A stretch of 7,248 nucleotides of DNA. Source: Asaia bogorensis (GTDB lineage: Bacteria; Pseudomonadota; Alphaproteobacteria; Acetobacterales; Acetobacteraceae). A program made the translations under genes and the position numbers. Location of the stretch: the NCBI GenBank assembly GCA_945874515.1, contig CAMCHA010000123.1, positions 1 to 7,248 of the forward strand. Reading direction: 5' to 3'. The notes beneath the pieces are model-generated. The model had not been told where the DNA came from, made no database searches, and saw only the letters and a program-made list of their open reading frames with translations. Each line of letters opens with the position of its first letter. Within the stretch, counting starts at the first letter, position 1. Shown here one piece after another: positions 1-5,500 of the stretch.

Positions 1-569
1 ACGCGTTCACCCGGCTGCGGTGTGAAGGGCAGCACGGCGCGTTGCAGGATATTGGCCAGATAGCGCCCGCCATGGCTGTGCAAGATCGCCTTGGGCTTGC
101 CCGTAGTGCCGGAGGTGAAAATAATCCGCCCCCAAGCATCGGATCGCACAGGCGGCAGCGGCGCAGTGCTGTCATCCGGGGCGATATCTTCCAGCGGCAG
201 CGGGGCGAACCCCAGCCCTGCAAGCCGCGCGCAAGATGCTTGCGGTGCGATGATGCGCTTGAAGCCTGTCAATTCCGCGAACCAGCCCAATTCCGCATCG
301 GTGGACCCGGTATTGCAGGGCGTTTCCGCCACACCGGCCATGGTCAGGCCATAACTAACCCAGGGCGCATCGCAGCCATTGGGAACGAAGGTGGCCACGG
401 GTTGGCCGGGCTTGAAACCCTCCGCCACCAAGCGCCGCGCCAGGCCATGGGCGCGGGCAGAAAGCGCCGCATAGGTGATGCTGGCGTCACCATCCGTGAT
501 CGCGATCCGCTGGCCGAAGCGCCGCGCGAGGGTCAGAAGGTCCGAAGACCAGGGAATACCATCCTGCAT
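1..569 (-). CDS. AMP-forming acyl-CoA synthetase / AMP-dependent ligase, N-terminal part (runs off left edge)
   Basis: Reading the minus strand from the ATG at 569 gives 189 open codons to the window edge, with no stop. The enzyme would activate a carboxylic acid with ATP to an acyl-AMP and transfer it to coenzyme A. Residues about 28-100 show the usual N-terminal pattern of the ANL superfamily (ITYAALSARAHGLARRL, then a GVAETPCN segment). Residues 151-168 carry the Ser/Thr/Gly-rich phosphate-binding motif, FTSGTTGKPKAILHSHGG, with its conserved lysine. The family is usually 500-600 residues, so about two thirds lies outside, including the adenylate-binding and C-terminal lid motifs that would help define the substrate. 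The start is the first ATG in frame; the frame stays open upstream and only a weak AGGCGAG lies about 13 bases before it. It diverges from the hydrolase gene at 666. The class is clear; the acid substrate cannot be stated. Confidence 0.9.
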   Translation of the reverse strand, partial: MQDGIPWSSDLLTLARRFGQRIAITDGDASITYAALSARAHGLARRLVAEGFKPGQPVATFVPNGCDAPWVSYGLTMAGVAETPCNTGSTDAELGWFAELTGFKRIIAPQASCARLAGLGFAPLPLEDIAPDDSTAPLPPVRSDAWGRIIFTSGTTGKPKAILHSHGGRYLANILQRAVLPFTPQPGER

Positions 570-575
570 GGCAGC

Positions 576-604
576 AAAGTCTCGCCTGCCGGGGCGTGCG
601 TCAA
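576..604 (-). promoter_or_regulatory. Possible sigma-70-type promoter for the acyl-CoA synthetase
   Basis: On the minus strand TTGACG (604-599) is followed after 17 bases by GACTTT (581-576). The -35 matches consensus well and the -10 is poor. Transcription would begin close to the ATG at 569, which would make the mRNA leaderless or nearly so. This is by eye only, within the 96-base divergent gap. Confidence 0.25.
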
Positions 605-665
605 TGCGGGGCTTGATTGCTGGGCGTGGTTCGGGCGGGATGGGGTGAACGAAGGAAACACCGCC

Positions 666-1811
666 ATGGAATCGCTCAGCTCACCAACCTTGCCGCAAGG
701 CATTCGCTCCCGCTTTCTTGAAGGCATCAACGGGTTACGGGTGCATTTGCTGGAAGCCGGGCATGAAACGCCGGGCCGGCCTTGCCTGTTGCTTCTGCAT
801 GGTTTTCCGGAACTCGCCTATTCCTGGCGGCATGTGATGCTGCCCTTGGCGGCAATGGGCTATCACGTGGTGGCGCCGGATCAGCGCGGCTATGGCCGCA
901 CTACGGGGTGCGATACGGAATACGATGCACCGCTGGCGCCGTTTCGCCTGACCAATCTGGTGCGTGATGCGCTGGGCGTGGTGGCCGCCCTTGGCTACCG
1001 GGAAGTCGCGGCCGTGATTGGGCATGATTTTGGATCGCCGGTTGCCGCCTGGTGCGCGCTGACGCGGCCCGATGTGTTTCGCCGGGTGGCGCTGATGAGC
1101 GCGCCGTTTGCCGGCGGGCCGGATTGGCCAAAGCCCGGCCAGCAATCCAACGGTTCCTCCGCCATGCCGGGGCTGGATGAGGCGCTCGCCGCCCTGCCGC
1201 GCCCGCGCAAACACTACCACGCCTATTACGCCACGCGCCCGGCCAATGCGGATATGATTGGCGCGGCGCAGGGGCTGCACGCTTTCATGCGCGCCTATTA
1301 CCACCACAAAAGCGCCGATTGGGCGGCGAATAAGCCGCACCATTTGCGTGATTGGTCGGCTGGTGAAATGGCGAAGCTGCCCACTTACTATGTGATGGAC
1401 CGGGCCGAGACCATGCCAGAGACCGTCGCGCATGAAATGCCAAGTGCCGCTGAGGTTGCGGGCTGCGCCTGGATGACGGAAGCAGAAATGGCGGTTTATG
1501 CAGAAGAATATGGCCGCACGGGCTTTCAAGGCGGGCTCAATTGGTATCGCACCCGCTTCGCGCCGGAAGTGAATGCGGATTTGGCGCTTTTTGCCGGGCG
1601 CAGCATTGATGTGCCTTCGGTCTTCATCGCGGGCGCATCAGATTGGGGTGTGTTTCAGGCGCCCGGCGCCTTTGAGCGTATGCAGGGCATTGCCTGCACG
1701 CGCATGGCGGCAGCGCATCTGGTGCCGGGCGCGGGGCATTGGGTACAGCAGGAACAGCCCGCGCGCACGGTGGAATTGCTCAAGGAATTGCTGGCGCGCG
1801 AGGCGGTATGA
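666..1811 (+). CDS. Alpha/beta hydrolase, soluble epoxide hydrolase type
   Basis: Predicted cytoplasmic 381-residue hydrolase that would open epoxides to vicinal diols through an ester intermediate on an aspartate. All expected elements are visible: oxyanion-hole HGFPE at 45-49, nucleophile motif GHDFG with Asp121, a lid tyrosine in KHYHAYYATR (probably Tyr184), a second lid tyrosine in GGLNWYRTRF (Tyr294), acid Asp326 in GASDWG, and catalytic His358 in GAGHW. The two lid tyrosines favour epoxide hydrolase over haloalkane or haloacetate dehalogenases of the same fold. The ATG at 666 is chosen because GAAGGAA lies 8 bases upstream and homology begins just after it. The frame is open far upstream to base 42, but that stretch is antisense to the ligase gene and has no family resemblance. 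The methyltransferase gene begins 37 bases downstream, probably in the same transcript. Physiological substrate unknown. Confidence 0.9.
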   Translation: MESLSSPTLPQGIRSRFLEGINGLRVHLLEAGHETPGRPCLLLLHGFPELAYSWRHVMLPLAAMGYHVVAPDQRGYGRTTGCDTEYDAPLAPFRLTNLVRDALGVVAALGYREVAAVIGHDFGSPVAAWCALTRPDVFRRVALMSAPFAGGPDWPKPGQQSNGSSAMPGLDEALAALPRPRKHYHAYYATRPANADMIGAAQGLHAFMRAYYHHKSADWAANKPHHLRDWSAGEMAKLPTYYVMDRAETMPETVAHEMPSAAEVAGCAWMTEAEMAVYAEEYGRTGFQGGLNWYRTRFAPEVNADLALFAGRSIDVPSVFIAGASDWGVFQAPGAFERMQGIACTRMAAAHLVPGAGHWVQQEQPARTVELLKELLAREAV

Positions 1812-1848
1812 GGCTTTCGGCTTTCACCGGGCTTGGTAGATAGGCGCC

Positions 1849-3090
1849 ATGAAAGACGCCGCCGATGCCGCGCTTGCCGCGCAATATGATGCCTATCCCT
1901 ACCCCCAGCGGGACCCGCGGGATGAGCCCAAGCGCCTGATCATCGGCAGCCCAAGCCATTTGCGCGAAGTGGATCATTGGATTTTCGGCGCCCGCCGCCC
2001 CGCGAACCAGCCCTTGCGCGCCCTGGTCGCCGGGGGCGGGAGTGGCGATGCCACTGTGATGCTTGCGCAGCAAATGACGAATGCCGGGCGGGCGGGGGAT
2101 GTCACCTGGCTCGACCGTTCCGCCGCTGCGCGGCGCGTGGCGGAAGCGCGGGTTGCGGTGCGCAAGCTCGGCAATGTGATTTTCCAGGAAGGGTCTTTGC
2201 TGGACCTGCCGGGCAGCGGGCTTGGGCCGTTCGATTACATTGATTGCTGTGGCGTGCTGCATCATTTGCCTGATCCACTTGCGGGGCTGAAGGCGCTGGT
2301 TTCAGCCCTGGCGCCGGGGGGTGGCTTGGGGCTCATGGTCTATGCGCCGCATGGGCGCACAGGCGTTTATATGGCGCAGGATGCGCTGCGCCTGCTGGCA
2401 CCGCCCGATGAAACCCCGGCAGCGCGGGTGGAGGTGGCAAAGCGCCTTTGGCGGCAAATGCCGGAAACCGCCTGGTTGCGCCGCAATCCCTGGATCACGG
2501 ATCACGAAAAGGGCGGCGATGCCGGGCTTTATGATCTGCTTTTGAATCCGCGCGATGTTGCTTTCACCGTACCAGCCTTCAATGCGCTGATCACGGCGGC
2601 GGGATTGCGGATAGCGTGTCTGGTGGAACCGCTGCGTTACGACCCGCTTTCCTATCTTTCCGACCCCAAGCTGCGCCCGCGCATCGAAGCCATGGATACG
2701 GTGCAACGCGCCGCTTTGGCCGAGGCGATCACCGGCAATATGGGCGTGCATATCGCCTATTGTGTGCGCGCAGATGCGCCGGTGGTCACCGCCCCTTGGG
2801 ATGATCCCGCCGCCATTCCGTGCCTGCGTGAATTGGATGGCGCAAAGCTCGCCGCCGGCTTGCCGCGCGATGGCGTACTGCGCGTGAGCTTTGATGGGCT
2901 GACCGTGCCGGTGCCCTTGCCGCGTTTGGCCGGCGCGATCCTGTCCCGCATTGATGGCAAGCGTTGCATTGGCGAGATTGGTGATGAGCTGGCGCAGAAT
3001 GGCACAGCGCGGGAGGTTTTCGCGCGCGAATTCCAGGCGCTGGTAGCGGCGCTTGAAAAGACCAATCGGCTGCTGATCAGCGCGCCATAA
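1849..3090 (+). CDS. Class I SAM-dependent methyltransferase with extra C-terminal domain
   Basis: A 413-residue protein. Residues about 13-45 (YDAYPYPQRDPRDEP...) match the N-terminal lead-in I know from a group of bacterial methyltransferases. The Rossmann core follows: glycine-rich SAM motif VAGGGSGDAT at 60-69, acidic ribose-binding Asp89 at the end of strand 2 (VTWLDRS), and FDYIDCCGVLHHLPDPLAGL at 128-147, typical of the Methyltransf_11/25-type fold. Residues 330-413 form a separate C-terminal unit whose VPVPLPRLAGAILSRIDGKR segment is reminiscent of PqqD-like or regulatory tails, by resemblance only. The ATG at 1849 is the first possible start after an in-frame TAG at 1837; its ribosome binding site is weak, so translation may depend on the upstream hydrolase. 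The methyl acceptor is not predictable. It ends 23 bases from the convergent lipoprotein gene, with no clear terminator between them. Confidence 0.85.
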   Translation: MKDAADAALAAQYDAYPYPQRDPRDEPKRLIIGSPSHLREVDHWIFGARRPANQPLRALVAGGGSGDATVMLAQQMTNAGRAGDVTWLDRSAAARRVAEARVAVRKLGNVIFQEGSLLDLPGSGLGPFDYIDCCGVLHHLPDPLAGLKALVSALAPGGGLGLMVYAPHGRTGVYMAQDALRLLAPPDETPAARVEVAKRLWRQMPETAWLRRNPWITDHEKGGDAGLYDLLLNPRDVAFTVPAFNALITAAGLRIACLVEPLRYDPLSYLSDPKLRPRIEAMDTVQRAALAEAITGNMGVHIAYCVRADAPVVTAPWDDPAAIPCLRELDGAKLAAGLPRDGVLRVSFDGLTVPVPLPRLAGAILSRIDGKRCIGEIGDELAQNGTAREVFAREFQALVAALEKTNRLLISAP

Positions 3091-3113
3091 AGGCACCGCT
3101 GACGGCGCAACGT

Positions 3114-3431
3114 TTAACCCTCCCGCGCCTGCTGCGTGCCGCGGCAGGAGATCAGCATGTTGCGGGTATGGGTTGTGGCGGCGAAGCCCCCGCCGGCAGA
3201 GCCGCGGCGGGAATAGCCGCCGGAACGGTTGCGATCCGTATCGCGGGCCAGCACGTCATAGCCCTTGGCGCCGCAAATCTCCCCAGCACGTTCCATGCAG
3301 GCGCCCCAATCGCGCATCAACCCGCCGCAATCCACCGCATGGGCGGAGCGGCCATCCGGCGCATAGGTCTGGGTGGCGGAAGCGCAGCCGAGCAGGATTG
3401 GCAGAGCAAACAAGGGGGCGAGGCGAGGCAT
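3114..3431 (-). CDS. Small predicted lipoprotein, function unknown
   Basis: A 105-residue protein with a short type II signal peptide. A hydrophobic run (APLFALPILLG) ends in a lipobox LLGC with the lipidated Cys at 16; the Ala after it would favour outer-membrane sorting. The mature part has Cys35, Cys45, Cys53 and Cys96, enough for two disulfides in the periplasm. It also has a compact segment around DWGACMERAGEICGAKGYDV (41-60) of a kind seen in many small proteobacterial lipoproteins of unknown role, then a Gly/Arg/Ser-rich stretch at 67-83. The start is well supported by GGGAG about 7 bases upstream of the ATG. The gene is GC-rich like the main genes, but its upstream region is the AT-rich block. 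No function is proposed. Confidence 0.75.
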   Translation of the reverse strand: MPRLAPLFALPILLGCASATQTYAPDGRSAHAVDCGGLMRDWGACMERAGEICGAKGYDVLARDTDRNRSGGYSRRGSAGGGFAATTHTRNMLISCRGTQQAREG

Positions 3432-3464
3432 GGGGGTTCTCCCAGGCTGGATTTAATACAACCA

Positions 3465-3493
3465 AAAGTATCAAACTTAAGAGCTTATTACAA
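3465..3493 (-). promoter_or_regulatory. Possible promoter of the lipoprotein gene
   Basis: On the minus strand TTGTAA (3493-3488) and TACTTT (3470-3465) are separated by 17 bases, about 33 bases before the lipoprotein ATG. An alternative -10, TATTAA, lies a little further downstream. The assignment is by eye in AT-rich sequence, where such matches are common. Confidence 0.3.
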
Positions 3494-3624
3494 CCGTAAA
3501 GTGAATGTTGTAGTCATATATTCGTGCACAATCTTCTGGAACCTTAGCTATCTTGGTGGCTTCAGGGATTATGTGTTTGCAAGTTTACTGTAGACGCGGA
3601 GTCTGAGATGTGATTCACTAAATG

Positions 3625-3647
3625 AAGGCGGTACCTGCCGCCTTTTT
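3625..3647 (+). terminator. Intrinsic-terminator-like hairpin with T tract
   Basis: AAGGCGG (3625-3631) pairs perfectly with CCGCCTT (3638-3644) around a 6-base loop, and the T run continues to 3647. The T tract is on the plus strand, where no gene lies directly upstream. On the minus strand the same hairpin follows the 44-residue ORF, preceded by A5 and followed by the weaker CATTTAG, so it may act in both directions. Confidence 0.6.
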
Positions 3648-3656
3648 AAGCCACGG

Positions 3657-3678
3657 CTAAGCGGCGGCTACCGCTTAG
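3657..3678 (-). repeat. 8-bp inverted repeat overlapping the stop codon of the 44-residue ORF
   Basis: CTAAGCGG (3657-3664) and CCGCTTAG (3671-3678) are perfect reverse complements around a 6-base loop. In minus-strand RNA the TAG stop (3670-3668) lies in the loop. The hairpin lies 12 bases from the terminator-like stem and could protect the transcript 3' end or assist termination. Confidence 0.5.
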
Positions 3679-3802
3679 GCCACGACCTGCAGTGAGAGCA
3701 AACGAACTCCCACTTTTGGAGCCGAAACCGGGCATAAGAACATACACTTACCGGTTTCGGCCATCCACAAATCCTTTGCGGCCTCTCGAACTTAGAATTC
3801 AT
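3668..3802 (-). CDS. 44-residue Cys/Trp-rich basic small protein, possible zinc-binding, function unknown
   Basis: The ATG at 3802 is preceded by AGGAG with 7 bases of spacing, among the best ribosome binding sites in the window. The product is very basic and has Cys12, Cys21, Cys35 and Cys38, the last two as CSHC (35-38) next to His37. With the tryptophans at 14, 31 and 41 it looks like a tiny metal-binding or nucleic-acid-binding module (segments RICGWPKPVSVC and WEFVCSHCRSWPKR). The frame is also open upstream to 3952, but that extension lacks a ribosome binding site and overlaps the structured leader, so the short form is preferred. The pattern resembles small uncharacterised proteins I vaguely recall from other alphaproteobacteria, but I cannot name a family. 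The main alternative is that the stretch is a structured RNA and the ORF is incidental. Confidence 0.5.
   Translation of the reverse strand: MNSKFERPQRICGWPKPVSVCSYARFRLQKWEFVCSHCRSWPKR
3721..3761 (-). repeat. 11-bp perfect inverted repeat inside the 44-residue ORF
   Basis: GCCGAAACCGG (3721-3731) and CCGGTTTCGGC (3751-3761) are exact reverse complements separated by 19 bases. In the minus-strand transcript this would be a strong hairpin within the coding sequence, covering the codons for roughly WPKPV and ARFRL. Confidence 0.7.
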
Positions 3803-3807
3803 CTTAA

Positions 3808-3846
3808 ATCTCCTACTCCGGGTAGAGAGACCCGGTGCTCGGAGAC
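3808..3846 (-). promoter_or_regulatory. Structured leader that can sequester the Shine-Dalgarno of the 44-residue ORF
   Basis: In minus-strand RNA, GUCUCC (3846-3841) can pair over six positions (one G-U) with GGAGAU (3813-3808), which contains most of the ribosome binding site. Between them CCGGGU (3835-3830) and ACCCGG (3823-3818) form a 6-bp hairpin with a CUCUCU loop. The two stems could stack and hide the ribosome binding site. This is a fold read by eye, with no energy calculation or covariation behind it. Confidence 0.45.
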
Positions 3847-3852
3847 GCTTAT

Positions 3853-3873
3853 GCGCCCCCCCGTTTAGGGCGC
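3853..3873 (-). repeat. GC-rich hairpin at the 5' side of the leader
   Basis: GCGCCC (3853-3858) and GGGCGC (3868-3873) are exact reverse complements around a 9-base loop, next to a run of seven C on the plus strand. It lies 6 bases from the Shine-Dalgarno-sequestering structure and could be a second stem of the same leader RNA. Confidence 0.5.
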
Positions 3874-3922
3874 TTCGGCAAAGGTGAAAATCATTATCGA
3901 ACGGCGGCAGGCACCAAGGATT

Positions 3923-3952
3923 GAGATAGCGCAACAGCGAGTGGCCCGTCAA
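3923..3952 (-). promoter_or_regulatory. Possible promoter for the 44-residue ORF and its leader
   Basis: On the minus strand TTGACG (3952-3947) is followed after 18 bases by TATCTC (3928-3923). Transcription from here would include the whole structured leader, roughly 115 bases before the ATG. The -35 is good and the -10 weak. Confidence 0.3.
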
Positions 3953-4032
3953 GGCTGCCGTTGCATTTAATTTTGAGAATCAAAACAAAAATGATGTTGC
4001 ATTTCTTTTTGCTTGCGGCTATGGGCACCCTT

Positions 4033-4506
4033 ATGGAATCCGCCGCTATTTTGTCTAATCAAATCGCCGCAAAAAAATCTGAATTGGCCCAGGCCAACAG
4101 AAGAATCGAGGTTTTGCGCGCAGAGTTGGCGACTCTTGAGAGGGTTGCGCGTCTTTTGGGTGCGTCATCCGATTCGCACGTCGTCACTTTAAGCCGGAGG
4201 TCTCCCGACGACGGGCAACCGACGAAGCGAAGGAGAAGCCTAAGCGCTACTTGGAGGGCGATCCTTACTGCAATGGCTCAAGAGCCAGAACGAGCGTTCA
4301 GCTATGACGCCCTTCTTCAACTTGCGGCGGACCAGGGGTATCCAACGACGAATCCAACGCTTAGATCACAAATGTCGATTTATCAGAAGCGAGGCCTCGT
4401 AAAACGAGTGAGTTCTGGAGAATATAGCATAACCAGTAGAGGCCTAGACGAACTCGGCGAACAAACGTCCACGGCTAAGACGGAGGAAAACGACAAGCTT
4501 TTGTAG
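4033..4506 (+). CDS. Coiled-coil plus winged-helix DNA-binding protein, uncharacterised
   Basis: From the ATG at 4033 the product has 157 residues. Residues 4-43 form a heptad-like amphipathic helix (ILSNQIAAKKSELAQ through ELATLERVARLLG), probably a dimerising coiled coil. A polar linker with a basic KRRRS cluster (65-69) follows. Residues about 73-141 look like a winged helix: WRAILTAMAQ, then FSYDALLQLAADQGY, TLRSQMSIYQKRGLVKRVSSGEYSITSRGLDEL, with recognition helix and wing in the usual order. A role as transcriptional regulator is inference. The start is uncertain: TTG 3961, ATG 3991 and ATG 4021 are in frame upstream, but none has a good ribosome binding site, and the upstream residues (MMLHFFLLAAMGTL) do not look like part of the fold. 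Codon use is less GC-biased than in the flanking genes. It diverges from the 44-residue ORF, so it might control that transcript. Confidence 0.7.
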   Translation: MESAAILSNQIAAKKSELAQANRRIEVLRAELATLERVARLLGASSDSHVVTLSRRSPDDGQPTKRRRSLSATWRAILTAMAQEPERAFSYDALLQLAADQGYPTTNPTLRSQMSIYQKRGLVKRVSSGEYSITSRGLDELGEQTSTAKTEENDKLL

Positions 4507-4648
4507 TGCATCTATCGCATCGTGCTTGGCGTCACATTTAGTTGTGATATTTAGTTCTCTGGATGCAGGCTTTCTGGTGCAGAGGGGTGTATAAAAAACT
4601 AATATAAACAGTGTTTTGCTACGGGCCTCCAAGTTAGACGATCAATTT

Positions 4649-4668
4649 GGTGAAACAGATTGTTCACC
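4649..4668 (-). terminator. Weak hairpin downstream of the SDR gene
   Basis: On the minus strand, about ten bases after the SDR stop, GGTGAA and TTCACC (plus-strand positions 4663-4668 and 4649-4654) form a 6-bp stem with an 8-base loop, followed by AAATTGAT. There is no true T tract, so termination here is only a possibility. Confidence 0.3.
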
Positions 4669-4678
4669 CCTCCCCAGT

Positions 4679-5431
4679 TCAATGAAAAATCCGCCCCGCA
4701 TCAATCACGATGGTTTGGCCGGTCATGGTTTCTGTCCGGCACATGGTCACCACCATATCGGCGCAATCATCTTTATCGGCGGCTTTATGCAGCAGCGATG
4801 TTGCGGCGGAGCGTTCGATCTGTTCGGGCCGCAGGTTGGCGGTGGCGCGGGTGCCTTCCAGCAGTCCCGGGGCGACGCAATTCACCAGGGTTTCCGGCGC
4901 CAATGCCACGGCCATGCAGCGCGTCAGGTGGATCAGCCCGGCCTTGGACACCGCATAGGCGATGGAGGACCCGGTCGGCCCCAGCCCTGCGACTGAGGAG
5001 ATATTGACGATTCGCCCAGCCCCGCTGGCCTTCAGCGCGGGTGCCGCCGCCTTGATAAGCCGCATGGGTCCCGTGAGGTTCACCGCCATGATTTTTTCCC
5101 AGAGTTCGACGGTCAGACTGTCCAAATCCTGGAAGGGCACGGATTTATTGAAGGCTGCGTCGTTGATCAGGATATCAAGCCGCCCGAAGCGTGCGGTCAC
5201 GGCCGCGACCAGGTTTTCGACTGCCGCGCCATCGGTAATGTCGCAGCCAAAGGCAGCCGCGTTGATTTGGTACTGGCTAACAAGGTCTCGTGCCACGCCT
5301 TCTGCCTGGTCTTTGCTTTGCGCGTACATGACGGCGATATGCACGCCTTCGCGTGCAAGCGCGTGGCAGATGCGTTGCCCGAGCCCGCCATTCCCGCCTG
5401 TGACCAGTGCGACTTTGCCTTTGAGTTCCAT
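4679..5431 (-). CDS. Short-chain dehydrogenase/reductase (classical SDR)
   Basis: A 250-residue NAD(P)-dependent oxidoreductase of normal family length, predicted cytoplasmic. Visible elements are the cofactor loop TGGNGGLG at 11-18, Asp64 in CDITD, the structural motif as NDAA at 90-93 instead of the usual NNAG, and the catalytic set Asn118, Ser146, Tyr159 and Lys163 (YAVSK). CVAPG follows at 185-189. A Tyr rather than an acidic residue near the end of strand 2 (VMYAQSK) may favour NADP(H), which is only suggestive. The ATG at 5431 is preferred over the adjacent GTG at 5434 because the GGAGAG ribosome binding site sits too close to the GTG. The family spans 3-oxoacyl-ACP reductases, sugar dehydrogenases and many others, so the substrate is unassigned. 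It lies 112 bases downstream of ilvA in the same direction. Confidence 0.9.
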   Translation of the reverse strand: MELKGKVALVTGGNGGLGQRICHALAREGVHIAVMYAQSKDQAEGVARDLVSQYQINAAAFGCDITDGAAVENLVAAVTARFGRLDILINDAAFNKSVPFQDLDSLTVELWEKIMAVNLTGPMRLIKAAAPALKASGAGRIVNISSVAGLGPTGSSIAYAVSKAGLIHLTRCMAVALAPETLVNCVAPGLLEGTRATANLRPEQIERSAATSLLHKAADKDDCADMVVTMCRTETMTGQTIVIDAGRIFH

Positions 5432-5500
5432 CACGCTCTCCGCCAGTTAAGCGGGTCAAGCTTGCGCGTTGGGGGCTGCCAAGTCCAGGTGGGGTCCGGG

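Larger units (their letters stand above)
3432..4678. other. AT-rich accessory-looking block between GC-rich genes
   Basis: Between the lipoprotein start and the SDR stop the sequence is plainly lower in G+C than either flank and the long GC-rich ORFs disappear. It holds the 44-residue ORF, the winged-helix gene and several inverted repeats. The stretches 3494-3620 and 4507-4648 show no coding sequence, tRNA or repeat that I can support. I saw no transposase, integrase or flanking direct repeats, so the block could be an old insertion or simply a variable intergenic region. Confidence 0.5.

Noticed and set aside
42..665. N-terminal extension of the hydrolase frame (open from base 42)
   Set aside because: It is antisense to the acyl-CoA synthetase, lacks family similarity, and the ribosome binding site sits at the ATG at 666.
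735..1529. 264-codon minus-strand frame opposite the hydrolase
   Set aside because: Antisense shadow in GC-rich coding sequence; low-complexity Arg/His/Gln content and no recognisable domain.
2302..3096. 264-codon minus-strand frame opposite the methyltransferase
   Set aside because: Shadow of a gene with clear SAM-binding motifs; no domain and no ribosome binding site considered convincing.
3168..3593. Plus-strand frame through the lipoprotein gene into the AT-rich block
   Set aside because: Mostly antisense to the lipoprotein, which has a signal peptide, lipobox and good ribosome binding site.
3803..3952. Upstream extension of the 44-residue ORF to 3952
   Set aside because: No ribosome binding site at the distal ATG, while AGGAG is ideally placed for the ATG at 3802; the extension overlaps the structured leader.
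3600..3960. Known housekeeping RNA (tmRNA, RNase P RNA, SRP RNA, tRNA)
   Set aside because: None of the conserved sequence blocks of these RNAs that I know could be found on either strand, despite the dense hairpins.
3432..4678. Mobile element, CRISPR array or attachment site in the AT-rich block
   Set aside because: No transposase or integrase motif, no regularly spaced repeats, and no matching ends were seen.
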